The translations under genes were made by a program, and so were the position numbers. Of a stretch of 64,000 nucleotides of DNA, positions 18,314 to 27,935 are shown piece by piece. The stretch spans positions 186,001 to 250,000 of the forward strand of contig NZ_FNWS01000001.1 in NCBI RefSeq assembly GCF_900108455.1, in the 5' to 3' direction. The notes under the pieces are model-generated. The model did not search any database. It was not told the DNA's origin and saw nothing but the letters and a program-made list of their open reading frames with translations. Positions within the stretch are counted from its first letter, which is position 1, and each line of letters begins with the position of its first letter. This DNA is from Fructobacillus pseudoficulneus (GTDB lineage Bacteria > Bacillota > Bacilli > Lactobacillales > Lactobacillaceae).

Positions 18314-19204
18314 TTACCGGTCTCCTAAAATTCGTACTTCGGGTTCTAATTGAACTTGATACTCCTTATAAACTTTATCTTGGACAAGGTGAATCAAGTC
18401 CTCATAATCATTACCAGTCCCATGATCAACATTGACCATGAAACCAGCATGCTTGGTGGAAACTTCAACGCCGCCGACCCGGCTCCCCTGCAAGCCAGCA
18501 TCCATGATGAGCTTACCTGCAAAGTGGCCCGTGGGGCGCTTAAAGACAGAACCATTGGATGGCCATGACAGCGGCTGCTTGCTAGCCCGAGCGTAGTTGA
18601 CTTCATCCATCTTCTGCTGAATCAAGTCTTGGTCCCCTGACGCTAAGTCAAAGGTTGCCTGAGCAATAATTCCACCATTGTCTTGAAAAACAGAATGGCG
18701 GTAAGCAAATGCTAGCTCGTCTTTGGTAAAGGTCTGCATTGACAAATCCGGCATAATCGCCGTCACTGAGGAAACGACCATATCCGCCTGGCCACCATAG
18801 GCCCCGGCGTTCATGAAGACAGCTCCACCAACTGATCCAGGGATTCCTGCCGACCATTCTAAGCCGGATAAGCCTCGTTCTTGGGCGACAGCAGCCAACC
18901 AGATAATGTCACAGCCTGCATCAGCAATCAATTGCGTTCCGTTTTGTTGGACAGCCTTTAACTCAGTGGTTAGAATCACTAAGCCACGCAAACCACCAGA
19001 ACGCACGACCAAATTCGACAAGCGACCAAAAACATGGACCGGCAGCTGACGCTCCTTGGCCCAGGCTAATAGGTCTGTCAATTCTTCTAAGGAATGTGGG
19101 ACCGCCAAGTAATCAGCAACACCACCGGCCTGTGTATATGCATAGGGTGCAATTTCTTGCTGTTCTTTTATCAGTGTCTTTGCAATTTGCATATCATTCT
19201 CCAT
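18314..19204 (-). CDS. murB: UDP-N-acetylenolpyruvoylglucosamine reductase MurB
   Basis: FAD enzyme that reduces UDP-GlcNAc-enolpyruvate to UDP-MurNAc in peptidoglycan synthesis. Seen: FAD-binding GRLSNLVVRSGGLRG (about 60-74), SAGIPGSVGGAVFMNAGAYG (118-137), YRHS, the catalytic Ser loop PSNGSVFKRP (about 223-232) and C-terminal EPEVRILG. 296 residues, type II-like. The frame opens at ATG 19204, but GGAG inside the first codons sits six bases before a second ATG at 19192, so translation may start four codons later. First gene of the unit ending in glmM. Confidence 0.93.
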   Translation of the reverse strand: MENDMQIAKTLIKEQQEIAPYAYTQAGGVADYLAVPHSLEELTDLLAWAKERQLPVHVFGRLSNLVVRSGGLRGLVILTTELKAVQQNGTQLIADAGCDIIWLAAVAQERGLSGLEWSAGIPGSVGGAVFMNAGAYGGQADMVVSSVTAIMPDLSMQTFTKDELAFAYRHSVFQDNGGIIAQATFDLASGDQDLIQQKMDEVNYARASKQPLSWPSNGSVFKRPTGHFAGKLIMDAGLQGSRVGGVEVSTKHAGFMVNVDHGTGNDYEDLIHLVQDKVYKEYQVQLEPEVRILGDR

Positions 19205-19222
19205 TTGTATCCTATCCCCTCT

Positions 19223-19231
19223 ATCATAACA
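19223..19231 (-). promoter_or_regulatory. Extended -10 promoter of the murB-nhaP-cdaA-cdaR-glmM unit
   Basis: TGTTATGAT on the minus strand matches the extended -10 consensus with one change and lies 19 bases before the first murB ATG, or 31 before the better-placed second ATG, which slightly favours the latter as start. Confidence 0.55.
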
Positions 19232-19255
19232 AATTTAAACCTACTTATTATGACG

Positions 19256-19286
19256 AAAACAGACGACCATAGTGGTCGTCTGTTTT
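19256..19286 (-). terminator. Terminator after the mutS-mutL-DUF1456 unit
   Basis: Perfect 14-bp inverted repeat (19256-19269 with 19273-19286), three-base loop, with TTTT at the minus-strand exit. It lies between the DUF1456 stop and the murB promoter. Confidence 0.85.
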
Positions 19287-19318
19287 AATAGGTCGGTACT
19301 CTAAGTATTTTGATCGAC

Positions 19319-19807
19319 TTAACCGCGATATTTTTTGCCCATTCCTGCTAGTAATTTACGCAAGTAACGGTCACCGGCAGGCCGGTAATTACGGTGATCT
19401 GGCCGACGCAAAATTGCCGAAAGTTCCCCATTAGAAATTTTAGCTCCGGCCAAAGCTAACAAGCTTTGGATATCATCTGAGGTATAAGACATGGCAATTT
19501 TAATTTTCTTAATCGCCACATTGTTGACCAAATCAGCCGCAGTCATATCAAAGGTTGGCGCTACCACTCGGCCATCCTTATCAGTCCGCTGGCCACGCTT
19601 ATCAATGACCAAGCCATTCAAAAAAGCTTCCAAATCATGGGCCGACAAGTTTTGGTCGGGCTTGTCATCGTCTTCTTGCTTGGTCAAAATCTTGTCTAAT
19701 TGTGCCTGGTTAATCTTTTGACCACCAAGGGCAAAGATGGCTTCGATTTCTTGGTTTGATAACGAGAGCGCATAGCGCAATCGAATAATCACATCGTTAT
19801 AATTCAT
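19319..19807 (-). CDS. DUF1456 family protein (YehS-like)
   Basis: Protein of unknown function. Its 162 residues hold two copies of the DUF1456 unit: YNDVIIRLRYALSLSNQEIE at the N-terminus and NNVAIKKIKIAMSYTSDDIQ at about 94-113, each followed by a helix ending in a short basic or acidic segment. Two-copy structure and length match the family. It is 43 bases after the mutL stop and ends at a strong terminator, so it is probably the last gene of the mismatch-repair transcript; whether it has a repair role is unknown. Confidence 0.82.
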   Translation of the reverse strand: MNYNDVIIRLRYALSLSNQEIEAIFALGGQKINQAQLDKILTKQEDDDKPDQNLSAHDLEAFLNGLVIDKRGQRTDKDGRVVAPTFDMTAADLVNNVAIKKIKIAMSYTSDDIQSLLALAGAKISNGELSAILRRPDHRNYRPAGDRYLRKLLAGMGKKYRG

Positions 19808-19850
19808 AGTTATTCCTAAAGAACTCTTTCGTAGCTACAGTCGTTCATAT

Positions 19851-21929
19851 TTAGAATGGGTGGGTATCATAAGTTTGCCAAGATTCATGTGAATCTTGAA
19901 TCCGCTTAAACATCCGTTCCATTTCAGTCAGGGTAAAAGAAGTCAAAACTGGGCGACCATGCGGACAGTTATACGGGTTTTCCGCCTGAGCCAGGCCGTG
20001 CAAAAGGGCCTTGGCCTCTTCTGTTGAAATGTGCCAGTTAGCCTTGATGGCCCGCTTACAAGACATCATGATAGCGGCCTTCTCGCGAAAGGCTGCTACC
20101 GTTAGCTTACCATCATGTAAGACCCAGTCAATCATTTCTTGGATTGTGTCTGCCGCCTGGTCGGCTGGAATCCAGGCTGGGTGCTCATAAACTGCAATCG
20201 TATTCGGACCAAACTCTTCCACGTTCAAGCCAACCCCGGTCAAAACGTCTTGGTAATCGGCGATTTTTAGCATATCAGCCGTGGAGTAAGTCAGCGTAAT
20301 CGGTGCTAATAATTGCTGCTGATTATCGCCGACTTCACCGACAATCCGCCGGTAATATTCATAATTAATGCGCTCTTGAGCGGCGTGTTGATCAACCAGG
20401 TACAAATGGTTTTGATCCTGGGCAAAAAGAAAGGTTCCATGCATTTGACCAATATAATCCAAAGTTGGAAAGCCATGCTGTTCGGCCGTTTGGTCTTCCA
20501 AATCTAAGTCCTGGTTGACTGGTTTAGGTTGCTTTGCCGTTGGCTGATTATTTGTTGGTTGACTATTTGAATGAAGCACGTCGTTTTCCGCTGCCACCAT
20601 TGGCTCAACCTGGTTGTCAGCCGATAGTGTCTGATCAACAGCGGCTGAACTGGCTGCCGTTGGATAATCCATGGTTGGTTCAGCAGCCTTGGCTTCATCA
20701 GTGAAGGCTGGCTGATAGGATTCGGCGGCATAGCGGTCAGCAAAGCTTTGAACGGGTTGTTCTGCCAATTGATCTTCGGCATTAATTTCAATCACGTGTT
20801 CTTTGGTATTGGCCACCTCAACTGCAGCCGGTTCGCCAGGTTTGACCACCGGTTCTACCTTTTCTGGTTCTGTCGCTGCAGCTTGCGCGCCATCCGCTTC
20901 TTCCCGGCCAAGGTTATCCAGGGCCTTTGGAATCAAGTTTTCTTGACTCAAACGGTCACGAATCACCGCTGTGATAAGGTCTGTGAGCTCACCCTCTTCA
21001 CTGAGGCGAATTTCAGCCTTTTGGGGATGAACATTGACATCAACCAGCAAGGGGTCCAATTCAATGTTAATCGCCCCAATTGGGAAACGACCGACCATTA
21101 GCTTGGAACCGTAACCAGCCGTAATGGCATTTGAAACCGAAAAGTTCTTAACAAAGCGGTGGTTCACTAGGACGGCAAAGTAAGACCGTGATGACCTCGT
21201 TTGCTCCGGTAATGACAAGTAACCATTGACGCGGAAGTGCTCGGAAGCGCCCTCAAAGCCAACCATCTTTTCAGCGGTTTTGCGGTCATAAACAACCGCC
21301 AACACTTGGCGTAAATCACCGTTTCCAGACGTTTTCAGTAAGGTTTTCCCGTTATGAGTCAACGACAGCGCCAAATTAGGATAAGCCATGGCCAAGTGGT
21401 TGGCCGTTTCGACAATCAGCGACATCTCGGTCTGAGGCTTTTTTAAATACTTTAACCGGGCCGGTGTATTGTAAAACAAGCTACGAACCGAAACAGAAGT
21501 ACCAAAGCGACCAGCTGCTGGCCCTTCTTGAGTCACCTGGCCTCCCTTAATTTGGTAGAAAAAGCCAGTGTCGGCTGTCGCCGTACGGGTCTGCAAGGTC
21601 ACATCCGCAACGGCCGCAATCGATGGCAGCGCTTCACCACGAAAGCCAAGGGTTAAAATTTTAAATAAATCATGGCGGTCTTGTATCTTAGAAGTCGCAT
21701 GACGGACAAAGGCTAGCGGCACCTCATCACTGGTAATCCCTTCCCCGTTATCAATCACTTTGATTAAATCTAAGCCACTATTTTCAATAACCACGTCGAC
21801 CTGAGTCGCATGGGCATCAATGGCGTTTTCGACCAGTTCCTTCACAACCGAAGCTGGCCGTTCGATCACCTCACCGGCTGCAATCTGGTTCGCCAGTAGT
21901 TCGGATAACTCATGAATTTTGGCCATCAT
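19851..21929 (-). CDS. mutL: DNA mismatch repair protein MutL (endonuclease type)
   Basis: MutL couples MutS mismatch recognition to strand removal. N-terminal GHKL ATPase motifs are clear (NAIDAHA, DNGEGI, GFRGEALPS; residues about 35-105). A long acidic/Gln-rich linker (about 345-480) leads to a C-terminal dimerisation domain carrying the endonuclease motif DQHAAQERINYEY plus SCKRAIKAN and CPHGRPVL, so this MutL nicks DNA itself. 692 residues. It overlaps the mutS end by 20 bases. Two ATG codons in tandem (21929, 21926); GAGG is better spaced for the second. Confidence 0.95.
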   Translation of the reverse strand: MMAKIHELSELLANQIAAGEVIERPASVVKELVENAIDAHATQVDVVIENSGLDLIKVIDNGEGITSDEVPLAFVRHATSKIQDRHDLFKILTLGFRGEALPSIAAVADVTLQTRTATADTGFFYQIKGGQVTQEGPAAGRFGTSVSVRSLFYNTPARLKYLKKPQTEMSLIVETANHLAMAYPNLALSLTHNGKTLLKTSGNGDLRQVLAVVYDRKTAEKMVGFEGASEHFRVNGYLSLPEQTRSSRSYFAVLVNHRFVKNFSVSNAITAGYGSKLMVGRFPIGAINIELDPLLVDVNVHPQKAEIRLSEEGELTDLITAVIRDRLSQENLIPKALDNLGREEADGAQAAATEPEKVEPVVKPGEPAAVEVANTKEHVIEINAEDQLAEQPVQSFADRYAAESYQPAFTDEAKAAEPTMDYPTAASSAAVDQTLSADNQVEPMVAAENDVLHSNSQPTNNQPTAKQPKPVNQDLDLEDQTAEQHGFPTLDYIGQMHGTFLFAQDQNHLYLVDQHAAQERINYEYYRRIVGEVGDNQQQLLAPITLTYSTADMLKIADYQDVLTGVGLNVEEFGPNTIAVYEHPAWIPADQAADTIQEMIDWVLHDGKLTVAAFREKAAIMMSCKRAIKANWHISTEEAKALLHGLAQAENPYNCPHGRPVLTSFTLTEMERMFKRIQDSHESWQTYDTHPF

Positions 21930-24606
21930 TTGACCTCATTTCTTGTAATTTTGCTACTAAGTTCAAGGCAGCTAAAGGAGTTAATTGGTTTAAGTTCACG
22001 CGGTCCAGTTCATCCAAAGCCTTTTGGTCAGCTGGGTCCAAACTAGCTGCGACCGTTGATACAGGTGCTTCAACTGGTGCTGGTCCGATGTTAAAGAGCG
22101 GTACTTCTTGGGCAAGACCATCCGTGATTGGTGCTGCGACCGTTTGGCTTGACGAAACAACAGCATCCCCCTCAACTTGTCCGGCGCCCTGAGCCTCCAA
22201 GGCCTGCAAAATCTGCTCGGCGTTATGCAAGAGCGACTTTGGCAAACCAGCGAGAGCCGCTACCTGAATTCCATAAGAACGGTCAGCCGCCCCTGGCTGG
22301 ACTTGGTGTAAGAAGTGCAGCTGACCGTCAGCGGTCAACTGGGCCCCAACATGGAAATTTTGAATGGCCGGATGGTTGTTGGCCAAGGCCGTCAATTCGT
22401 GATAGTGGGTCGCAAAAATCGTTGTGGCATGCAGGTTGGTATCAAGGTATTCAATAATTGCCTGAGCCAAAGCCATTCCGTCGTAAGTAGCCGTTCCCCG
22501 ACCTAATTCATCAAATAAAATCAAGGACTGGGCAGTGGCATCCTGCAAGGCCAAATTGGCTTCCGCCATTTCGACCATGAAGGTTGACCGACCGTTTACC
22601 AAATCATCGTTCGCCCCAATTCGGGTAAAGATTTGGTCAAAAATTGGCAAGATGGTCTCATCGGCCGGCACAAAGGAACCCATTTGCGCCAAAACGACCA
22701 CTAGGGCAACTTGACGCATATAGGTTGACTTACCAGCCATGTTTGGCCCAGTTACCAACTGAATCTTCGTGTCATCGGCAAAGGTAACGTCGTTTGCCAC
22801 GTATTCCCCAGGACCTAACAGTGATTCAATCACCGGATGGCGGCCCTGTTTAATCATCAATGACCGGTCTTCACCTTCTTTGAAACTTGGCTTAGTGAAA
22901 TGACGATTTTCCGCTACATCAGCCAAGGCTGCTAGGACATCCAAACGGGCTAACTTCTGTGCCAGGGTTTGCAAACGGGTAATTTCTTCCTTGACCTTGG
23001 CCCGGACTGACAAGAACAACTCGTATTCCCGGTCAAAGCGCTTGGTTTGCGCAGCGAAGATTAAATCTTCGTGCTCCTTTAACTCTGGCGTCGTGAAACG
23101 TTCCGCATTGGTTAACGTTTGCTTGCGGTGGTAACGACCCTCTTCCAACTTATCCAGGTTAACCTTGGTGACTTCGATGAAGTAACCAAAGTTCTTGTTA
23201 TACTTGACCTTCAAATTGGAAATTCCGGTCGCTTCTCGTTCCTGCTGTTGATAGGCAGCCAGCCAGTCCTGGTTATCCGCCAAGGCTTGGTTGTATGAAT
23301 CAACTAGCTCATCGTAGCCCGGTTGGATCAAATCACCGTCTCGAACTGAAATTGGTGGTTCAGGCACAATCGCCTGGTCAATCAAACTGGCCAAATCCAA
23401 AAGTGGGTCAATGGCCCGACCTGCTTCTTGCAAAATTGGATTGACATGCTCTGCTAACAAAGCCGCCTGCAAATCAGGCACCGCCTGCAATGACCGCTTG
23501 AGCTGAACCAGATCACGGGCGTTTAACGTGCCCAAAGCCGCCTTAGCCGCCAAACGTTCCAAGTCATAAACATACTTTAATTGATCTTGAACCGTTCCCC
23601 GGGTGAAAAAGTCATCTTTAAAAGCAGCCACCGCATCCTGCCGTGCCCGAATCGCTTCTAAGTTTTTCAAAGGCTTAATCAACCACTGCTTTAATAACCG
23701 GCCACCCATGGCAGTTTTGGTTTCATCCAGCAGGGCAAAAAGCGAACCTGCCTTTTGCTTCGTTCGCGCATTTTCGACCAAATCCAAGTTGACCCGAGTC
23801 ACCTGGTTAAAGACCAAATAAGCCTGACGCTGATAGGTCTGCACCGGCATAATATGGTCCAAAGACCGCTTTTGCGTATCAAATAAGTATTGGAGAAGTA
23901 AGGCCGTGACATCCTGTCCCGCCGCGCTTTTCAACTCCTTGGTCAAATAAGTAATCGTCGCTGATGGCTGAACGGTTCCTTGATAAGAAACGACCCAGCC
24001 GCGTTCACCGATGGCATCAGCCAAAGCCGGCGTAGCCCGTTCACCCTCACGGGCTAAGACAACCTCTTTAACCTCCAAAGCCCCTAATTCATCGATGACG
24101 GCATTCTGCTCGTCTAATTCGGTTGCCTTTAATTCCCCAGTCGAAAGGTCAATGTAAGCCAAGGCAAAGGCGGCCTGGTCCGCATCCCCTGGCCGTGCAC
24201 CGGTGGCGACAACCGCCGCCAAAAAGTTATTTTCCTTTCCATCGCCAGTCTTACCAGACATTTTGGTGCCGGGCGTAATCAACTGAACAACGTCTCGTTT
24301 GACCATTCCCTTGGCCGTGGCTGGGTCTTCCATCTGTTCTACGATGGCTACCTTATGACCGGCATCAACCAAGATATCGATATAGGCCGCCACCGCGTGA
24401 TGCGGGATTCCCGCCATTGGGATTGGGTTTTCTGAATTTTTATTTCGGGCCGTTAAGGTCAGTTCAAGGATTTTAGCACCCTTAATCGCATCATCTTCAA
24501 AGAGCTCGTAAAAATCCCCCATCCGGTAAAAGACAAAGGCATCGGGATATTGGTCCTTAATCTGATGATATTGCACCATCATGGGTGTCTGTTCTTTTGT
24601 CGCCAT
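21910..24606 (-). CDS. mutS: DNA mismatch repair protein MutS
   Basis: Recognises mispairs and small loops and starts repair with MutL. Seen: the mismatch-reading Phe-X-Glu in MGDFYELFEDD near the N-terminus, connector and lever/clamp regions, and the ATPase with Walker A GPNMAGKSTYMRQ, Walker B LILFDELGRGT and the signature FATHYHEL. An open frame runs 19 codons further to 24663, but GGAGG six bases before the ATG at 24606 (protein MATKEQTPMM) fixes the start, giving 898 residues. mutL starts inside its 3' end. Confidence 0.95.
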   Translation of the reverse strand: MATKEQTPMMVQYHQIKDQYPDAFVFYRMGDFYELFEDDAIKGAKILELTLTARNKNSENPIPMAGIPHHAVAAYIDILVDAGHKVAIVEQMEDPATAKGMVKRDVVQLITPGTKMSGKTGDGKENNFLAAVVATGARPGDADQAAFALAYIDLSTGELKATELDEQNAVIDELGALEVKEVVLAREGERATPALADAIGERGWVVSYQGTVQPSATITYLTKELKSAAGQDVTALLLQYLFDTQKRSLDHIMPVQTYQRQAYLVFNQVTRVNLDLVENARTKQKAGSLFALLDETKTAMGGRLLKQWLIKPLKNLEAIRARQDAVAAFKDDFFTRGTVQDQLKYVYDLERLAAKAALGTLNARDLVQLKRSLQAVPDLQAALLAEHVNPILQEAGRAIDPLLDLASLIDQAIVPEPPISVRDGDLIQPGYDELVDSYNQALADNQDWLAAYQQQEREATGISNLKVKYNKNFGYFIEVTKVNLDKLEEGRYHRKQTLTNAERFTTPELKEHEDLIFAAQTKRFDREYELFLSVRAKVKEEITRLQTLAQKLARLDVLAALADVAENRHFTKPSFKEGEDRSLMIKQGRHPVIESLLGPGEYVANDVTFADDTKIQLVTGPNMAGKSTYMRQVALVVVLAQMGSFVPADETILPIFDQIFTRIGANDDLVNGRSTFMVEMAEANLALQDATAQSLILFDELGRGTATYDGMALAQAIIEYLDTNLHATTIFATHYHELTALANNHPAIQNFHVGAQLTADGQLHFLHQVQPGAADRSYGIQVAALAGLPKSLLHNAEQILQALEAQGAGQVEGDAVVSSSQTVAAPITDGLAQEVPLFNIGPAPVEAPVSTVAASLDPADQKALDELDRVNLNQLTPLAALNLVAKLQEMRSNDGQNS

Positions 24607-24694
24607 GGGGAAACCTCCAAATTTACTCTTGATTAATTTTAGCCACCTTGTCTGCTTACTCAATTAGACGGTGCTGGCCAAGATTTTTCATGCC

Positions 24695-25291
24695 TTATTC
24701 ATGAATTTGGTAGCCGTTTTGAAGCATTGTAGCAAATGGAATGACGGGCTCTGGCTGATCTGGATGTTCTGTCAATGACTTTTCCATCCAAGCCAAGTCG
24801 TACCAAGTACCAAACTTATAGCCAATCTTGTTGAATTCACCGACAAAGTGGTAACCCAAGTGCTCGTGAAAATCACGGCTATTATTAGTTAAATGATCGT
24901 CTTCGACCTTTGGAACGGCAATGCAGGCATTCAAATTAATCACGTTTTGATCGTAGGAAACTTGCTCAATCAACTGGTACAAACGTTTACCCAGACCATG
25001 GCCACGCTCATCTTGGCGCAAGTAAATCGAAGTCTCAACGGACCAATGGTAGGCCTCTCGTGATCCCATGGCACTGGTGTAAGCATAACCTAAAATTTGA
25101 CCATCCAAAACAGCCACGATGTAGGGATACATGGCCAAAGTCTTTTCAATACGCGCTGCGAATTCCGCTACCGTTGGCACCTCATATTCAAAGGTGATAG
25201 CCGTTTCTCTGACATATGGCGCATAGATGGCCACTAACTCGGCGGCATCGGCTGGCGTTGCTGGGCGAAATGTAATTTGATCTGTTGTCAT
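24695..25291 (-). CDS. GNAT family N-acetyltransferase, phosphinothricin acetyltransferase-like
   Basis: Transfers acetyl from acetyl-CoA to an amine of a small molecule. The 198 residues match the bar/pat/MddA subgroup: FRPATPADAAELVAIYAPYV start, ITFEYEVPT, coenzyme-A loop RGHGLGKRLY (about 107-116) and NNSRDFHEHLGYHFVGEF near 150-167. Natural substrates of this subgroup are often methionine sulfoximine-like compounds; a drug-resistance role is not implied. The frame opens at 25315 but AAGGGAAGG precedes the ATG at 25291. Ends 88 bases before mutS starts. Confidence 0.82.
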   Translation of the reverse strand: MTTDQITFRPATPADAAELVAIYAPYVRETAITFEYEVPTVAEFAARIEKTLAMYPYIVAVLDGQILGYAYTSAMGSREAYHWSVETSIYLRQDERGHGLGKRLYQLIEQVSYDQNVINLNACIAVPKVEDDHLTNNSRDFHEHLGYHFVGEFNKIGYKFGTWYDLAWMEKSLTEHPDQPEPVIPFATMLQNGYQIHE

Positions 25292-25314
25292 ACTGCCTTC
25301 CCTTTCTAGTGACA

Positions 25315-25347
25315 AAAGCCTACTTGTCGTTTTGACAACTAGGCTTT
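25315..25347 (-). terminator. Terminator at the end of the gatCAB-dagK-rlmD series
   Basis: Inverted repeat 25315-25328 with 25334-25347 (13 of 14 positions pair, five-base loop) and TTTT on the minus-strand exit. Its right arm overlaps the last codons of the methyltransferase gene. Confidence 0.75.
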
Positions 25348-26730
25348 CTTCGTAAATACTGCAACTGCTTCCACGTGGGTGGTTTGTGGAAACTGGTCAA
25401 CGGGCTGGATTGGCCCATCAATTTGATAACCCTGGTCTAATAACCCTTGGGCATCGCGGGCCATCGTCGCTGGATTACATGACACGTAAACCAAACGCTT
25501 TGGGGACATCACCCCGACCGCTTCAATAAAATCAGCCGTCAAACCCTTTCGTGGTGGATCAACAAAGACAACATCCGGCTTCAAATCAGCTTCAGCCCAT
25601 TCGCGCATTTGGCTTGGGGCATCGGCCGCAATAAAGTGGGTGTTGCCCACCTGGTTTAACCGGGCATTTTTCTTGGCATCCTCAATGGCAGCATCAACGA
25701 CTTCGACTCCGTAAACTTCGGCAACAGCGTCCGCCACGGTCAAGGCAATCGTTCCAATCCCACAATAGGCATCGATGGCAATATCAGTTGGTTGCAACTG
25801 AGCCTTTTCCTTGGCCAACTGGTACAACTTAGCAGTTGTGACCGGGTTGACCTGATAAAAGGAATTAGGGCCAATTAGGTACTTCTTACCCAATAAGACG
25901 TCTTCAATCGCATCTTTTCCCCACAAAATCTGGTTCGTGCGGCCCATAATCACATTGGTTTGGGCAGAATTGACATTTTGCACAACCGATTGCAAATGTG
26001 GCAGACGTTCGCGCAAGCGAGCAACAATTTCATCCGCCTGTGGCAACTTCTTGGTCTTAGTAACCAACACAACCATTAATTCACCGGTAGCTTTGGCAAT
26101 TCGGGCCATCACGTGGCGGACAACCCCGCGGTCGCTTTCTTCATCATAAGCGGCAATCTGCAAGTCTTGCAGAATATCCCGGGTCACCCGGACCGCTTCA
26201 TCGACGGCTGGGTCTTGAATGTAAAAAGAATCGGTTGGAATCAACTTGTGTGAACCACGGCGGAAAAAGCCAGTTTCCAAACGGCCATCAACCATTCGTG
26301 CCGGTACCTGGGCCTTGTTACGGTAATGAGTTGGATCATCCATCCCCACCGTTTCGACAACCGTCACATCCAACTTCGCTTTTTTAAACAATTCCTGAAC
26401 TTGGCGCTGTTTCCAGGCCAATTGCGCTGGGTAGGCTAAATTAGCTAACGGCGCAATTCCAGTCGTCAAAGCCAGTTGATCAGCTAGGTCAACTCGGTCG
26501 GGTGACTCTTCTAGCAGAGTCTGAACCCGGGCAAAACCATAGTTTTTCAAGACCTTTGTCACCAAAATTTCGGCTTTTTCACCGGGTAAGGCATTGGTCA
26601 CAAATAATGGAAAACCATCAATCTTTGCCACCCCTAGGCCTTGGTAGGTTAAGTCCGTAATCTCGGCTGTGACAAGCTCATTCTTGTGAACCGGCGCAGC
26701 CTGTTTAATTGTGCGATTGGCTTTGGCCAT
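25339..26730 (-). CDS. rlmD: 23S rRNA (uracil-C5)-methyltransferase, RlmD/RlmCD family, Fe-S site lost
   Basis: SAM-dependent methylation of a uridine C5 in 23S rRNA. N-terminal TRAM domain (about 15-70), SAM motifs DAYCGIGTIAL (about 312) and VFVDPPRKGL (about 382), the catalytic Cys in VYVSCNPATMARD (about 410) and the general-base Glu in THVEAVAVF. In most relatives four Cys (CX5CGGCX...C) after the TRAM domain hold a 4Fe-4S cluster; here that stretch reads LALTTGIAPLANLAYPAQL with no Cys, and the rest is intact. 463 residues; follows dagK by two bases. Target base (747, 1939 or both) cannot be told. Confidence 0.88.
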   Translation of the reverse strand: MAKANRTIKQAAPVHKNELVTAEITDLTYQGLGVAKIDGFPLFVTNALPGEKAEILVTKVLKNYGFARVQTLLEESPDRVDLADQLALTTGIAPLANLAYPAQLAWKQRQVQELFKKAKLDVTVVETVGMDDPTHYRNKAQVPARMVDGRLETGFFRRGSHKLIPTDSFYIQDPAVDEAVRVTRDILQDLQIAAYDEESDRGVVRHVMARIAKATGELMVVLVTKTKKLPQADEIVARLRERLPHLQSVVQNVNSAQTNVIMGRTNQILWGKDAIEDVLLGKKYLIGPNSFYQVNPVTTAKLYQLAKEKAQLQPTDIAIDAYCGIGTIALTVADAVAEVYGVEVVDAAIEDAKKNARLNQVGNTHFIAADAPSQMREWAEADLKPDVVFVDPPRKGLTADFIEAVGVMSPKRLVYVSCNPATMARDAQGLLDQGYQIDGPIQPVDQFPQTTHVEAVAVFTKKA

Positions 26731-26732
26731 TC

Positions 26733-27797
26733 TTAATCCTTTTCTTCTTGGTCGCTGTCACCCTTGTGGGTAGAAGCTTCCATTGCTTCAACTTGTTCAA
26801 CAAATTCTTCTTGAATCTTAGCCGTTGTCGCATCAACGCTAATGGCTGAGAGATCAGCAACAAACTCAATGTGTTGCTTCAAGTTGTTAAAGGTCATCGG
26901 TGCATCCCCACCGTATTCCCCATCCAAGTTTACCTTGATTGGGTGGTCTTCTGAGAGTGGCGTGATTTCAACCTTTGACGTCTTCTTATAAATCAATTGT
27001 GGGTTATTAATGTGAGAACCGTTTAAGACCTGGGCAGCCAATTGGGTAATCTGCCAGAGGTTGGCCTCCTTCACAATCAGCAAGGTGAACTCACCATCAT
27101 CTAATTTGGCATCGGGCACGATTGATTCAAAGCCACCAACTGAATTGGTCAAGGCCAAGAAAATCATCGAAATATTACCATCGTACTCCCCATCGTCATA
27201 AACGACTTTGGCTTTAACGGGTTCCAACCGGGTCAATAACTCGGCGCCCTTCACCAAATAAGCCAAGTAACCGTAGAGTGACTTCATCAAAGATGGCACG
27301 GCATAGGTTACCTCAGAAAGGGTTCCCAAGGCGGCAATGTTAATAAAGTAGCGGGCATCAGCAGGCGCCACAATTTGCCCTTCTTCTTCAACCCAACCAC
27401 CACGCATTGAGACCTGACCAATATCCATCTTAATGGTCTGCCCCTTCAAAATCACCTTAGCCGCTTCCAAAGGATCATCACGCGAAACCTTTAGGGCCCG
27501 GGCATAATCGTTGGTTGTTCCGGCTGGAATAATCGCCATCTTTGGTCGGCGCCTCAAGGGCGCAATCCCATTAACCACTTCATTAATGGTACCATCCCCA
27601 CCTGCCGCAACAATCAAGTCAAAGCCTTCAAAGGCGGCCCGAGTGGCCTCATTTTGTGCTGATAACGGTTCTGGTGTTGTGGCAAATGTTGATGTTTCAT
27701 AACCAGCCTGTTCATAAACTCGGATAATGTCCAACATTTCCCGCTTAACGGCCTCACGACCAGAGCTAGGGTTATAAATAATACGTGCTCGTTTCAT
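26733..27797 (-). CDS. dagK: Diacylglycerol/lipid kinase, DgkB type
   Basis: Soluble kinase that phosphorylates diacylglycerol, recycling the lipid released during lipoteichoic acid synthesis. Seen: RIIYNPSSGRE (5-15), nucleotide loop VAAGGDGTINEVVNG (about 64-78), PAGTTNDYARAL (about 91-102) and the C-terminal beta domain with NLDGEYGG. The final 25 or so residues are an acidic tail. 354 residues. It follows gatB by 138 bases and precedes rlmD by two; the same gatCAB-dagK-rlmD order is usual in lactobacilli. Confidence 0.92.
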   Translation of the reverse strand: MKRARIIYNPSSGREAVKREMLDIIRVYEQAGYETSTFATTPEPLSAQNEATRAAFEGFDLIVAAGGDGTINEVVNGIAPLRRRPKMAIIPAGTTNDYARALKVSRDDPLEAAKVILKGQTIKMDIGQVSMRGGWVEEEGQIVAPADARYFINIAALGTLSEVTYAVPSLMKSLYGYLAYLVKGAELLTRLEPVKAKVVYDDGEYDGNISMIFLALTNSVGGFESIVPDAKLDDGEFTLLIVKEANLWQITQLAAQVLNGSHINNPQLIYKKTSKVEITPLSEDHPIKVNLDGEYGGDAPMTFNNLKQHIEFVADLSAISVDATTAKIQEEFVEQVEAMEASTHKGDSDQEEKD

Positions 27798-27935
27798 GCT
27801 TCATCAGTGGAGAACCCGACTCATCCACGCCGGTAATCCCCAACTTCCTCCTAAAAAATATGTACGAAAGGCCAAAGGCCCTCCATTTAAGTTAGCGTGA
27901 TTAGTCGTTGAACACAACCAACAATCAGCCGAACT

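Noticed and set aside
24607-24663. Upstream start of mutS
   Set aside because: GGAGG lies six bases before the ATG at 24606 and the extension is not typical of MutS.
24695-25291. Herbicide- or drug-resistance gene
   Set aside because: The subgroup resembles phosphinothricin acetyltransferase but natural members act on various amines; nothing in the context supports resistance.
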